Below, piece by piece: positions 10,201-22,024 of a stretch of DNA of 64,000 nucleotides. The first letter of the stretch is position 1. Each line of letters starts with the position of its first letter. This DNA is from Lamellibrachia satsuma (Eukaryota; Annelida; Polychaeta; Sabellida; Siboglinidae). The translations under genes and the position numbers were made by a program. The stretch is from contig BSQZ01000061.1 of the NCBI GenBank assembly GCA_033239005.1, positions 2,253,501-2,317,500 on the forward strand, in the 5' to 3' direction. The notes beneath the pieces are model-generated. The model saw only the letters and a list, made by a program, of their open reading frames with translations. It was not told where the DNA came from and searched no databases.

Positions 10201-11815
10201 TTGCCGTCATCTGAAAACCTACCTTATTAATATTGCCTATCCTCCTTAGCTTCTTGGCACGTCCATCCATCTAGCTGTTGACAACTTTTCGCATTGTACA
10301 TGATCACGAGCTAGAATGCCTAATCCTTTGGTTTTGTTGTACCACTGAGCTTGGATTTTCTGAGGAGATTGGCGCCAAAGAAGTCATTTTATTTTTATTA
10401 AAAATGCTGATCTTGTCCCACGTTCATCATTATCATTTCGGGTGCTGAAATTCATACTATATTAAATAGTTTAAGGCTGAATTATTCTGATCGTAAAGTA
10501 AGTAAATACCAACTGAACTGGATATTATTGGCAGTATTCCTGACAATAGATGGTACAGCAATCTGGACATGTACTGTACGTACTGTACTACAACAATGAA
10601 ATATATACAGGCTGCTGAAATCACTTTATTGTGACCATGTCAGCATTGCTACCAGTGATCAGTTAAGATATGTGACCATACCAATTACCAGTGGTGATAG
10701 CAGCTGGCTGGAAAGCAACAAAAGTGACCATATTACCTGGCTCACTTCGCGTAAATTAAGAATACCTTCCAGGAAACTACCCGTGCAATATAAACAAAAA
10801 TAGCACATGCGAGATATACCTATTACAAATAGTATTCTTTAAAAATCTACAGTTAACAGAATGTACCAACACATTTCTAAAATCAGTGACACAGACTTAA
10901 ATTGTGACAAAGGATTTTGGCTTTTTACTTATTCTCAGTGTATAGAGTTTCACCAATTTTTATGAGTGAGACGTCATACCTGTTTCGTCAGACTTGTGTT
11001 TGATGAATTTCCAGAATAATTGTTGCTGATGAGACCAGTTTGCAAGGTTTCAGTTACAAATCCCATCTAGCTTTATTTGTGGCTTCTGTTGTCTCTTTTG
11101 TGCTGTTTGTATTTATTTCCGTCCTGGTCCATGTAATATCCAGTGTTCTTTTTGTGTTGTTTCAGGAAGTCACGATTAGAGCTGCTGCTTTCTTCCATGT
11201 GGTTTTTAGTTGCAAGTAGTATTAATTTTGGAGTTTCTAACATGTCAGTTCTGTTTTAATACTAATAGCTACATAGATAAGGTGCTAAGTAATAACATGT
11301 GCATGTTTGTTTGGTTTAATTTATGATGTGGATGATGTTTAATTACACATGTGGTCATTGAGCTTTTAAATGAGTCCAAACTCTAAACACTGTGTATTTC
11401 TTAATAACAAAACTGGTAAAATAAAAGTAAAACAAACTCAGTTTATAACATGCTGCAATATGCAGATTATGCTCACATTAAATAAATTCTTTGTCAGAAT
11501 GTATGTCTTAAATTTTTATATAGACACAGATCCAATTATAAAACTTTATTATGCGAGGGTAGCAGTGAGTCAGTAGTCTTCAATATTAAGATGTTTTGTA
11601 TGCTGTGGAAACAAAATGCTGGTCTTAACCCCAGGGTGACTCTGGGGATAAAGAATGTCTTAGTGAAAAGCATCTGTTACTGTTAGTAGGTAGCTTTTTA
11701 TGTATGCTATTTTTTCTGTTATATTTAGTCTGGTGAGCTAAATTGATCTAGTTAGCGTACAGAGTCTTGTGTGTGCAGCATAACTCACAATGGGGATTTT
11801 CAAACAGTTATTTGG
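7294..11815. repeat. two tandem 2.2-kb units in FH intron 1 (copy A)
   Basis: Sequence starting 'gtataatgtttacacgtata' at 7294 restarts at 9541 (period 2247 bp) and continues to about 11,815, with scattered differences. The second unit holds an extra 60-bp piece at about 10,066-10,125. Open frames in the units (for example the hydrophobic one at 8752-8952) are repeated with the unit and match no family I know. Copy B has about 1.8 units, copy C one unit plus 150 bp. Confidence 0.9.
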
Positions 11816-12219
11816 ATGTTACGCACATCGGGCGCCACAGGTTACCAGTTTCTTTGTTTATTGACATGCTGCAGCCAATACATGTAGGGGTGTTCACAGT
11901 CACATCCATGGGTGCCAAAATATCCTCCAACACGTTTAATTGGTCATTGATATGACTTCTCCCTGAACAAATATTTTGGTAAAATTATTCCGTTCTACAA
12001 TTTGCCTGTCACTAGCAAAAGCCTGTGAAAAAGAAGGAACCTGTCTATGGTGTTTCTGTTTTATGTCAAAATCAATCTTGAAATCAAGTTTATTTTATGA
12101 AAAAGTTATAGATTACATGATATTCTTTACAATATTACATATTATTACATTTTGTGAGTTGGGTCAGCTGGCTATACATGCACCTGGCATGCAATATAAT
12201 CAATAATACTAAAAATGGT

Positions 12220-12905
12220 CAGGGTTGTTTGATTTAAATCATTTGATGTAAATCATGATTTAAATCACTCCAAAAAATAATTGATTTATGATTTTTTTAT
12301 TTCCGATTTTTTTATTGCTGATTTATATGAATTTAACAAAAATAATTGTTTACAAGCATCAAGATCAACAAAGTTTTGTATGTTTTTTTAGTACAAAAGC
12401 ACAATGTGCACACACCTGTGTAATTGTTTGTCACCAGATAGCCTGATGGTAAAATATTTTATGACACTGTGTATGTTTGAGCTATTCCCTTTCTAAATGT
12501 AGTGAAGCAAATTGTAGAACTTAGTCCACTTAGAGCTTGTGCTAGTTGTTACCAATTCAGTATGTTGACTCCAGTTAGACAGTGTTGGTGACAATTGTTT
12601 AACACTGCACTGCTACAGCCACAGACACACAGCATGCTTTCCTCTGGAAGACATATTATGCAACTACAGGGGGTGAGGCCTTGTGGACATTGGCTAATGT
12701 CTTTACATAAGCAAAAATCTTTTAAGACAAGTACCCAAATTGATTTGAATAGAACACGTTTGAAAGAGTTTATAAACATAAACATCTAAATAAATGTCTA
12801 TATACCAGATTTTAAAAAAATCAAGCAACTAAAAATCAAATAAATCTGATTTAAATGAAAAAAATCCGATTGAATTTTTTTAAATCATGATTTTTTTCAA
12901 CACTG
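12220..12905. mobile_element. non-autonomous hAT-like element (copy A)
   Basis: The left end 'cagggttgtttgatttaaat' and the right end, read on the other strand, 'cagtgttgaaaaaaatcatg' both begin CAGNGTTG, a hAT-like terminus. The flanks 'aaaatggt' (12212-12219) and 'ccaatggt' (12906-12913) agree at 6 of 8 positions, consistent with an old 8-bp target duplication. Both ends are rich in the palindrome 'gatttaaatc'. No transposase is visible in its 686 bp. Copy B keeps it but has lost the left flank; copy C lacks it. Confidence 0.6.
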
Positions 12906-13250
12906 CCAATGGTTGCTTGCTGGGTGGCAGTGTTGTGGGTTTTTAAAGTGGACATTCAGCATTCAGTGCCACTAACATTGACATTGTAAGACATTTTGCT
13001 TTAGTCAGTGCTGAACAGTATCCCTTTCAGGCCAGATTTTAACCCTCCACTGCTATGTGTTTGACCCAAATAACAAATCTATATACCGGTATGTTGTACA
13101 AATATAGTTCTGTAATTTAAAACCTTCAGGATATGGCTAGTTAAAAATTTGATTTGTATGTCCTAAATTGATTAAAGTGAAAAACAGGCTTCCTTGGCTC
13201 GGAATGTTCTGGAAATCTAATGTACAGGATCCATGATTTATGAAATATTG

Positions 13251-14960
13251 AAATTGACCTACAATTAAATTGTGTGACTGGTTTTAGCTAATATATATAT
13301 AATTTAGCTGTCAAACAAATAACGATGATGTGAAAAACAGGGGTGTTCCAAACGTGTTTGTGACATGATTAAAAACGCTGGAGGTATGTGATTTTGAAAA
13401 AAATTTGAGAATATCAATAATATGATGTTGGTGGCTGTGAATTTTTATATTTTTTGATGGTCTTGTTTTCTTATAATCAGACAAAATGTTATTATGGCCA
13501 CTAATGCAATAATTCACTGTGATCTGCCCTCTATTGGCTTAAGTAGCTTTACGCCTATACGTCTGCTTTCCCACAGGCAGTTGATAAATTATTTATGTAT
13601 ATATCACCTCATTATCTGTGTGACATTCCAGACTTCAATGGCCATGTATACATACTGTACAGTGTATTGCCCAGTCTTCGGTGGACATTCCCAGATGCCC
13701 CTACAGCTGACAGACATTGCATGACCCAGCGCTGGAAGGGGCTCTCCTCAGATTCAATGACAATGGTGATATTCTTTCTGTCTGCATCTTGTTTCAACAT
13801 CCCTGCTGTGTTACTGTTAGTGAGGTGTCACCTCTGTGGACCCACCTGCATCCCATTACTCTAATACTCTTACATCATATTGTCCAGGCTGCTGCAAGCC
13901 TTGTGTGTACTAACCCAAACCCCTACTGTGTATTGAATGGTAATTGTTTCACCTCACTGATTCCCTTCAGTTTCCCCTGTTATTGAAGCTGCATGAGATG
14001 GGGGGGGGGGTCTTTACTGGCTGCAGCTGAGAACAGCAAGGCTTGCTGACAACAATTTCCGCTGCATGTGATTGACAAAGTAATAAAAAATTTGCTTGTG
14101 ATTTACAAATACATACAAAGTAATAACAAATTGAAATTGACCTACAATTAAATTGTGTGACTGGTTTTAGCTAATATATATATAATTTAGCTGTCAAACA
14201 AATAATGATGATGTGAAAAGCAGGGGTATTCCAAACGTGTTTGTGACATGATTAAAAGAGCTGGAGGTATGTGATTTTGAAAAAAATTGAGAATATCAAT
14301 AATATGATGTTGGTGGCTGTGAATTTTTATTTTTTTGATGGTCTTGTTTTCTTATAATCAGACAAAATGTTATTATGGCCACTAATACAATAATTCACTG
14401 TGATCTGCCCTCTATTGGCTTAAGTGGCTTTACGCCTACACGTCTGCTTTCCCACAGGCAGTTGATAAATTATTTATGTATATATCACCTCATTATCTGT
14501 GTGACATTCCAGACTTTAATGGTCATGTACACATACTGTATTGCCCAGTCTTCGGTGGACATTCCCAGATGACCCTACAGCTGACAGACATTGCATGACC
14601 CAGCGCTGGAAGGGCTCTCCTCAGATTCAATGACAATGGTGATATTCGTTTCTGTCTGCATCTTGTTTCAGCATCCCTGCTGTGTTACTGTTAGTGAGGT
14701 GTCACCTCTGTGGACCCACCTGCATCCCATTACTCTAATACTCTTACATCATATTGTCCAGGCTGCTGCAGGACTTGTGTGTACTAACCCAAACCCCTAC
14801 TGTGTATTGAATGGTAATTGTTTCACCTCACTGATTCCCTTCAGTTTCCCCTGTTATTAAAGCTGCATGAGGTGGGGAGGGGGTCTCTACTGGCTGCAGC
14901 TGACAACAGCAAGGCTTGCTGACAACAATTTACACTGCATGTGATTGACAAAGTAATAAC
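13251..14960. repeat. two tandem 0.88-kb units in FH intron 1 (copy A)
   Basis: The segment starting 'aaattgacctacaattaaat' at 13251 restarts at about 14,132. Units are nearly identical and end with 'ttgcttgtgatttacaaa' motifs, which form a separate 40-bp repeat (2 units at 14952-15031). Open frames in both units are copies of each other and match nothing I know. Confidence 0.85.
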
Positions 14961-15896
14961 AAATTTGCTTGTGACTTACAAACACATACAAAGTAATAAG
15001 AAATTTGCTTGTGATTTACAAACACATGCAGAGTGCATTACTGTATTGTGGTATATACTGCAAAACATTATTCGTGTCACCTTTGTGAAGCAGTAAACAT
15101 TCAACGTGAACCACACCTGCCCGTGTATCGATAAAATAGTGAAATATAACATGTAGTATGTTTCCCACATGTATATCTAACTATAATCTATGTAAAATCT
15201 TTACACTATTATTTTTTTCAATGTGCTCGTGCAATTTGGACCTCATTTTAGTGATGGCGTGACATCTGCTGTAGCATTGCCTTGTCCACGTGATAAATAA
15301 ACATGTGTTTTACTGTTGTTGCATCATTCTAGTCAGCATAATCTGTATCGTGATATGTATCGTATTGTGACCTGTATATCTCGATACGTATAATAAAGTG
15401 AAGTAGTTGTTCCGGCCATTGTGAATGATCCAAGCCATTTGTACACAGCCTAGATGACACCTAAGAATGCTGGGGCTGTTCAGGGTTACCTTAGGATTTG
15501 TGTCCTACTTTGGGCAGGAACTCAGCTGGGCACCTGTCATGCAACCACCCCTGGTGCCTAGGTGCCACCTAGGTGATAAATAGCCTAACTTGGGTTGGAA
15601 GTTGATTTAGGCCTGTGTCATGCAACTGGCCAATGGAGTTTAATCTTATAATAATTGAGGCACCTTGCAAAATGTATCCATGCGTCCAACTGTCTGGTAA
15701 CATTCATGAATTTACATCCAAATTAAATCTAGTAAATGGTGCAGAAAACTTAACTGAGATTCAAACAAATGTGATGAAGTACAGTATTTTTACATTAAAA
15801 CCTGACAAATACAATTTATATAGACTCATTGGAATTTATAGTAAAAATTCTCAGCTCCCAATATAGTTAAATCATTCAGTGTGTTGTGTGTTTCAG
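14961..15896. other. distal intron 1, no feature recognised (copy A)
   Basis: Unique intronic sequence up to the exon 2 acceptor. I see no exon, RNA gene or transposon. In copy C an extra piece of about 208 bp sits at the equivalent of 15,418. Confidence 0.5.
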
Positions 15897-16013
15897 AGGG
15901 CAGAATACGACAGTCTGGGGGAGGTGCAGGTGCCTGCTGACAAGTACTATGGAGCTGTGACAGCGAGAGCTTACACAACCTTCAAGATTGGTGGCAGTAC
16001 AGAACGAATGCCG
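15897..16013 (+). CDS. FH: FH exon 2 (copy A)
   Basis: Acceptor 'gtgtgtttcag', donor 'atgccg/gtgggc', 39 codons, phase 0 at both ends. It encodes [20 protein letters not shown], then [19 protein letters not shown], matching the fumarase start (EYD..GE..VP.DKYYGA.T.R...NFKIGG.TERMP). Copy A reads RAYTTF; copy C reads RSFANF, closer to the family. Confidence 0.93.
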
Positions 16014-16025
16014 GTGGGCATCTAC

Positions 16026-16334
16026 ACTCAGTTTTATTGCAACGCCACTCAGTTTTATTGCAACTCTGCTCAATTCTCTTGCAACTCCGTTCAGTTCTGT
16101 TGCTACTCCGCTCAGTTGTCTTGCAACTCCATTCAGTTCTGTTGCTACTCCGTTCAGTTGTCTTGCAACTTCGCTCAGTTCTCTTGTCACTCCGTTTGGT
16201 TCTCTTGCAACTCCAATCAGTTCTCTTGCAACTCCACCCAGTTCTCTTGCAAATCTGCTCAGTTCTCTTGCAACTCTGCTCAGTTCTCTTGCAACTCCAC
16301 TCAGTTCTCTTGCAACTCCGCCCAGTTCTCTTCT
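16026..16334. repeat. 21-bp minisatellite just after exon 2 (copy A)
   Basis: About 14-15 units of 21 bp, 'cagttctcttgcaactccgct', starting 12 bp after the exon 2 donor. The unit length preserves frame and has no stop in any frame, so exon 2 reads on into a QFSCNSA heptapeptide repeat if the donor is skipped. Each unit is pyrimidine-rich and ends CTCAG, which resembles a 3' splice site. Confidence 0.93.
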
Positions 16335-16617
16335 CACCTCCTACAATCAGCCCTATTACATCTTCTATTTACTCCTGACAGAATAGGAAATGTACCTTAT
16401 TTTGCTACCCAGAATTAAAACTGTCACATTTTTGCGATAGACAAACAGACTATCAGAAATATTACCACATACTTCACTTTGTGCTATGATTAATTTGTGA
16501 AAAGTGGAAAAAACATGTTTGTGGATGTATTGAGATCACACAGGATAACTCAGTCCTTAGGCTTCACTAAATGTCTTGCCACCTGTAATGACAGGATTAC
16601 TGGATTCTTGTTTTCAG

Positions 16618-16728
16618 CTTGAAGTCATCCACGCGTTGGCTATACTGAAAAAGGCAGCAGCAATAGTGAACAAAGACTACGGCCTTGACCCAAGTATAGC
16701 TGACATTATTGTCAAGGTAGTAGAAGAG
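16618..16728 (+). CDS. FH: FH exon 3 (copy A)
   Basis: Acceptor 'tgttttcag', donor 'gaagag/gtaggt', 37 codons, phase 0 to 0. It encodes [20 protein letters not shown], then [17 protein letters not shown], matching the fumarase helix (VI.A...LK.AAA.VN.DYGLD..IA..I...A.EV). Copy C differs as VIQAL and KVAEE. Confidence 0.93.
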
Positions 16729-17327
16729 GTAGGTATAACAGTCAGTCCATGTGGGTGGACCAGTATACTATACAGAGAATTAAAATATATAGATTTATGA
16801 GGTTGTTAAAGCATGTTTACATATCCTTGAAGAGCCACTGGCTGATAATCCAGGTATGTCTAACTGACAAACTGTGCAGTTTTCAATGGCTCTAGGTGGA
16901 GCTGCTTGAGGTCATCCAGAGTCTGATAAACATGAACATAAACTACACATTCTCATATTAATATAATTATGTCTTGTGGTTAGAGTTGATAACAAACATA
17001 TATTTTCTATTTTAGCGTCAGTGTATAGCTTGCTTGCTTTAGAACAGATGTGCCCTTAATTGTCTGCTAGGATACACAGTTGTTAATCCTTCACAAACAT
17101 TAATTACCTATAACATCTTTTTTTAAATTGTAAAGATTGTATACATTATTTTTAGGCTTTTTCAAATCTATTATAGTTACATAATTTTATATAAATTGAT
17201 ATATGGAAATTTTATTTAGATTTTCACCTCCCACCTGACAACTTTGAAACATAATGTGCAGACTTTCCAGTGGAAGCCCTATGCTTGACAAGAACAGATG
17301 ACTGTGAGCGATGTTTGTCTTTGACAG
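16729..17327. other. FH intron 3, no other feature (copy A)
   Basis: 599 bp of AT-rich intron between exons 3 and 4. No repeat array follows exon 3 or 4, in contrast to exons 2, 5, 6, 7 and 8. Confidence 0.6.
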
Positions 17328-17504
17328 GTGCTCGATGGCAAGTTGGATAAAAACTTCCCTCTGGTGGTGTGGCAAACAGGCTCTGGCACCCAGACCAACA
17401 TGAATCTCAATGAGGTGATTTCCAATCGCAGCATCGAACTGCTCGGAGGCAAAATGGGTACAAAGAAACCTGTCCATCCTAATGACCACGTCAACAAGGG
17501 CCAG
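17328..17504 (+). CDS. FH: FH exon 4 (copy A)
   Basis: Acceptor 'ctttgacag', donor 'ggccag/gtgggt', 59 codons, phase 0 to 0. It carries [20 protein letters not shown] (substrate-site loop GSGTQTNMN) and [12 protein letters not shown] (the second, B-site loop). The usual Ser before the last Gln (NKSQ in typical class II fumarases) is Gly in all three copies. Copy A alone has DKNFPL in place of DKHFPL. Confidence 0.95.
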
Positions 17505-17735
17505 GTGGGTGTAGTGATTGTACATGATTAGAAATGGTAATATCTCTCCAAAATATGTACGCTGGTAGTCTTATGTGCTTCGTCCTATATGGGTGGACAA
17601 GTGTACTTGTATTGATCCATTCTGTTGGGTGGATCGTGGTGTATTTAAAATTCATAGTATGCAAATGTTACACAAAAATGTTTTACACAACGTCTATGCC
17701 ACGATTCGTGTCTAACCATTGTATTCTATCTACAG

Positions 17736-17891
17736 AGCTCCAATGACACGTACCCAACGGCAATGCACATTGCAGCTGCTACAATGATCCACAAGTGTCT
17801 TATGCCTGGTCTGCAACGTCTCAAAGAATCACTAAAATTAAAAAGTGATGAGTTCAAAGACATTGTAAAAGTGGGCCGCACACATACTCAG
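17736..17891 (+). CDS. FH: FH exon 5 (copy A)
   Basis: Acceptor 'ctatctacag', donor 'actcag/gtatgg', 52 codons, phase 0 to 0. It starts [15 protein letters not shown] (substrate-binding SSND) and ends KVGRTHTQ, whose His aligns with the catalytic His188 of E. coli FumC. The codons of that THTQ end are the source of the 26-bp repeat that follows. Copy A reads SLKLKS where B and C read SLKSKS. Confidence 0.95.
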
Positions 17892-18725
<834 letters not shown>

Positions 18726-18806
18726 ACCTTACCTTTTCCCATCCTTACAGAAAAATGTTTCAGTTTGAGGGTATATTTACTTCAATCTGAAGCATATTCT
18801 ACGTGA

Positions 18807-19410
18807 AGGGGTGGCAACAACCAAATTTGATGCTGTAATAAAATGTCAGATAGAATATGTCCTTAGTTTCTTGGCAGATGGTCTTAATGCTTTGATTGGT
18901 TACTGCGCAGACAGTTGCTCTTCTCTGATCTTTCATATTTACACCAGTAAATAAGAAAAACATGCCAGTCAGGCATGTCTACAGAATTTAAATTAACGTA
19001 TAAACATTTTTTTTTACTATTGATTCTTTCATTTTAAACTCCCTCCTCAATTCATGTTTTAGCCCCTTGTGAATCAGCTGCTGTTCATATATGTAGTGTG
19101 TGAATAGTTTATGCGGACCGACATCAAGTTAGTCAAAACTACCCCACAAATTGCTGCATAATTTCACCTACCCAAGTGGCGCGCTCTGGCGGAGATCGAA
19201 TTGGGGAGGCACCTTTAATACAAGTTATATTGTATAGTGTTCTCAACTTGTGACTGCAGTGAAATGATAGTTTGATGTGTCATTATACTTATGTCTAGCA
19301 GAGTAGCGTCTAGCCTGGTATTATGTATAAGCTTCTCAGTTATTCAGCTACTCATTCTGATTGTGAGACTTGGGAGAGATGCCAACAGTTCCTATACATA
19401 ATCCTTCCAG
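18807..19410. other. distal FH intron 5, no other feature (copy A)
   Basis: Unique intron sequence up to the exon 6 acceptor 'atccttccag'. In copy B a CR1-like LINE is inserted at the equivalent of 19384. Confidence 0.6.
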
Positions 19411-19603
19411 GATGCTGTACCACTGACCCTGGGTCAGGAGTTTAGTGGCTACTACTGCCAGATGGTTCAAGCCATTGACCGAATCAACGGCACATTACCG
19501 CGACTCTACCAGCTGGCAATAGGTGGCACTGCCGTCGGCACAGGACTGAACACGCACGTTGGGTTTGCCGAGAAGGCTGCCGCACAGATTGCTGCATTGA
19601 CAG
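19411..19603 (+). CDS. FH: FH exon 6 (copy A)
   Basis: 193 nt, phase 0 to 1, donor 'acag/gtatgc'. It encodes [20 protein letters not shown], later [20 protein letters not shown] and [14 protein letters not shown], matching the fumarase central helices and the [10 protein letters not shown] motif. Confidence 0.95.
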
Positions 19604-19689
19604 GTATGCTGGATGACTCGCATGTTTGTCCTAATATACATCAACTGTCAGCAGTTATCTCATGAATGTTAGTTACAGTATAATTGGGT

Positions 19690-19872
19690 GTCTGTCTGCA
19701 TGGATTGTCTGCAGTCATGGTTGAGTGTCAGCAGTCATGGTTGAGTGTCAGCAGTCATGGTTGAGTGTCAGCAGTCATTGTTGTGTTATCAGTCATGGTT
19801 GTGTCATCAGTCATGGTTGTGTCAGCAGTCATGGTTGGGTGTCACCAATGACGATTGAATATCAACATTTAT
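19690..19872. repeat. about 20-bp minisatellite after exon 6 (copy A)
   Basis: Units of about 17-20 bp built from 'gtcatggttgagtgtcagca', with decayed units at the right end ('gtcaccaatgatgactatg'). It starts about 90 bp after the exon 6 donor. The equivalent array in copy B is at 44464-44654 and is one unit shorter. Confidence 0.85.
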
Positions 19873-19985
19873 CATTGAGTGTCACCAATGATGACTATGA
19901 CTAATATGTATTTTAATGTGCACCTAACATTGTAAAATGATATGACCAGTTTATGTGTATGTTTCACATTGTTGTCACCTTGCAG

Positions 19986-20188
19986 ACCTGCCATTTGTGA
20001 CAGCCCCAACAAGTTTGAGGCACTAGCCACCAAGGACACAATGGTTGAAGTGAGCTCAATCTTAAACGTCATCGCAGCAAGTCTCATGAAGATTGCCAAT
20101 GACATTCGCTTCCTTGGCTCCGGTCCTCGCTGTGGGCTTGGGGAACTCTCCCTGCCTGAGAATGAACCAGGAAGCAGCATCATGCCAG
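19986..20188 (+). pseudogene. FH: FH exon 7 with 1-bp deletion (copy A)
   Basis: Acceptor 'caccttgcag', donor 'ccag/gtatgt'. The exon is 203 nt against 204 in copy B. After DLPFVTAP the frame shifts: copy A has 'cagccccaacaag' where copy B has 'cagcccccaacaag'. A TAG follows at 20024-20026. Beyond the shift the other frame still reads [20 protein letters not shown] to [11 protein letters not shown], so the loss is a single event. Confidence 0.92.
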
Positions 20189-20437
20189 GTATGTCAGCAG
20201 TGCATGTTGTGTCAGCAGTATGTGTGTGGTGTCAGCAGTCTGTGTGTGGTATCAGCAGAGCATGTTGTGTCAGCAGTATATATGTGGTGTCAGCAGTGCA
20301 TGTGTGGTGTCAGCAGTGCATGTTGTGTCAGCAGTATGTGTGGTGTCAGCAGTACATGTTGTGTCAGCAGTATATATGTGGTGTCAGCAGTGCATGTGTG
20401 GTGTCAGCAGTGCATGTGGTGTCAGCAGTATATGTAT
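20189..20437. repeat. CAGCAG-type minisatellite at the exon 7 donor, left part (copy A)
   Basis: Units of 15-18 bp ('gtcagcagtatgtgtggt', 'gtcagcagtgcatgtt') begin at the donor itself ('ccag/gtatgtcagcagtgcatg'). No stop occurs in any frame. Many units contain 'gcagtatgtg', with the GTATGT intron consensus preceded by GCA. A hAT-like element splits the array; the right part is at 22025-22365. Confidence 0.93.
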
Positions 20438-22024
20438 TAGTGCCCTGCACTGGCCAGGCTTTGGGTCCAAGCCGGGCCTTTAAAAAAATTTGCGGGCTGG
20501 GCCTACATATTGCGGGCTGGGCCTGGGCCTACATATTGCGGGCTTGGGCAATATTAATAAAACTTATTATAAATCGTATTTCCGGTTAATAATGTTTAAA
20601 ATGATTTCTTTAGTATTACATAGTTGCAAATTATGAATGACATCAGTGCTTTATATATTGGAATGTAGTTTAACCTCTCTTCAACAATGTGACTTCCAAT
20701 GGTATCATTTTAATAATGTGCATTCTTTTAATAGACATTCCATATAGTAGCAATGCATAGTCTTACATACACAGCACACATTACACAGTACATATTGCTG
20801 CTACATGGTACATACAGAATTCAGATGCTACAGATGCATATTTGTTGTATAAATGTAGCCTTTTGCATAGATCTAATGACCCCATAAGTTCACTTGGCTG
20901 GAAATAGCCAGCCCCAAATGTTTACTTTAGACATATTTGCAGACCATGATTAACCATCAATGTATCACCCGTTGACCCTACCAGTGGACATTCTATTGTG
21001 TCCCTCCAACTTGGCTGGAAATAGCCAGCCCCAAATGTTTACTTTAGACATATTTGCAAACCATGATTAACCATCAATATATCACCATTTGACCTTACCA
21101 GTGGACATTCTATTGTGTCCCTCCAAATTTTGCCTGCCTGAATGACCTGCCCAGTGGCAACTGCCCACTGCCCAATGCCAACCCCAGTTGGTAGTTTGTG
21201 TCAACTAGTGTCTACTGCTTAGTGTCTACAATTTCCCCAGTACTGATTCATTCACACTTGTACTAATTCACACATGTCTGAACCTGATCTGTCTCAGGTT
21301 AGAGACTGCAGACCTGCTGGAAATGCCACTGGGTGTCAGTGCCAGTGGGTGACATTTAATTGAAATATAAATGAATACCAAATTAACTGCCTTTACTGGT
21401 AACATTAACTAATTAAATTAAGTTAACTTAGTTGAGCTAATTCAATTATTAAATTAGGGTTATGGTTTGCATTAGGGTTAAGTTAGGGTCAGATAAACAA
21501 ATCTCCTACCCTAACCATAAGCCAATAAATTAAAGCTATATATAAAAATATGTTATAATACTTAATAGTAATGACAATTAAGAGTATTTTTCTTCAGGAT
21601 ATTCGTCCGTTTGAAGCAGTTGGTTGTGCTGGATTTCTAGAACTCGTCCAGCACACTATGGACAGTAAAAAGCAGACTAGTAGACATTATACAATGTTCA
21701 TACATTATTTTTATGTCATTTCACAAAACAATACATATGTAATACAGTTTATTTGTGTTTTGTTTTTATTATTATAAGATAATAGGTTTTTACCTTTTAA
21801 AAATTTAGTGGGCCGCAGGCTTACCCGTCTTTGGCCCGAGGGTATGGGCTAGGGCTGGAATGTGCAGGCCGGGCCGGGGCCAAACATTAAGTCTGGGTTG
21901 GGCTTAGGCCTAAATTCTAGTTTGCGGGCCTTGACTGGGCTTGACAAATTTTTGCGGGCCTGGATTCTAACTGCTAATTGCGGGCCGGGCTTGAGCTCGA
22001 ATTATAGGCCCATGCAGGGCACTA
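20438..22024. mobile_element. degenerate hAT-like DNA transposon in intron 7 (copy A)
   Basis: Termini are inverted: left 'tagtgccctgca', right 'tgcagggcacta', fitting the hAT YARNG pattern. Flanks 'atatgtat' (20430-20437) and 'atatgtgt' (22025-22032) form an 8-bp target duplication with one mismatch. Subterminal GC-rich repeats around 'gcgggctgggcctac' occur at both ends, and a segment of about 107 bp with 'cttggctggaaatagccagc' is tandemly repeated at about 20,897-21,122. At 21595-21660 the plus strand encodes [18 protein letters not shown], similar to the 'lRPF..Ve..GF..L' segment of hAT transposases. The rest of the transposase is missing. Confidence 0.75.

Noticed and set aside
13494..14860. 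Conserved 76-90 codon frames in the 0.88-kb units
   Set aside because: Conservation follows from tandem duplication; frames shift between units and no domain is recognisable.
21460..21490. Telomere-like 'ttagggttatggtttgcattagggtt'-type motifs
   Set aside because: A few irregular TTAGGG copies inside the hAT-like element, not a tandem telomeric tract.
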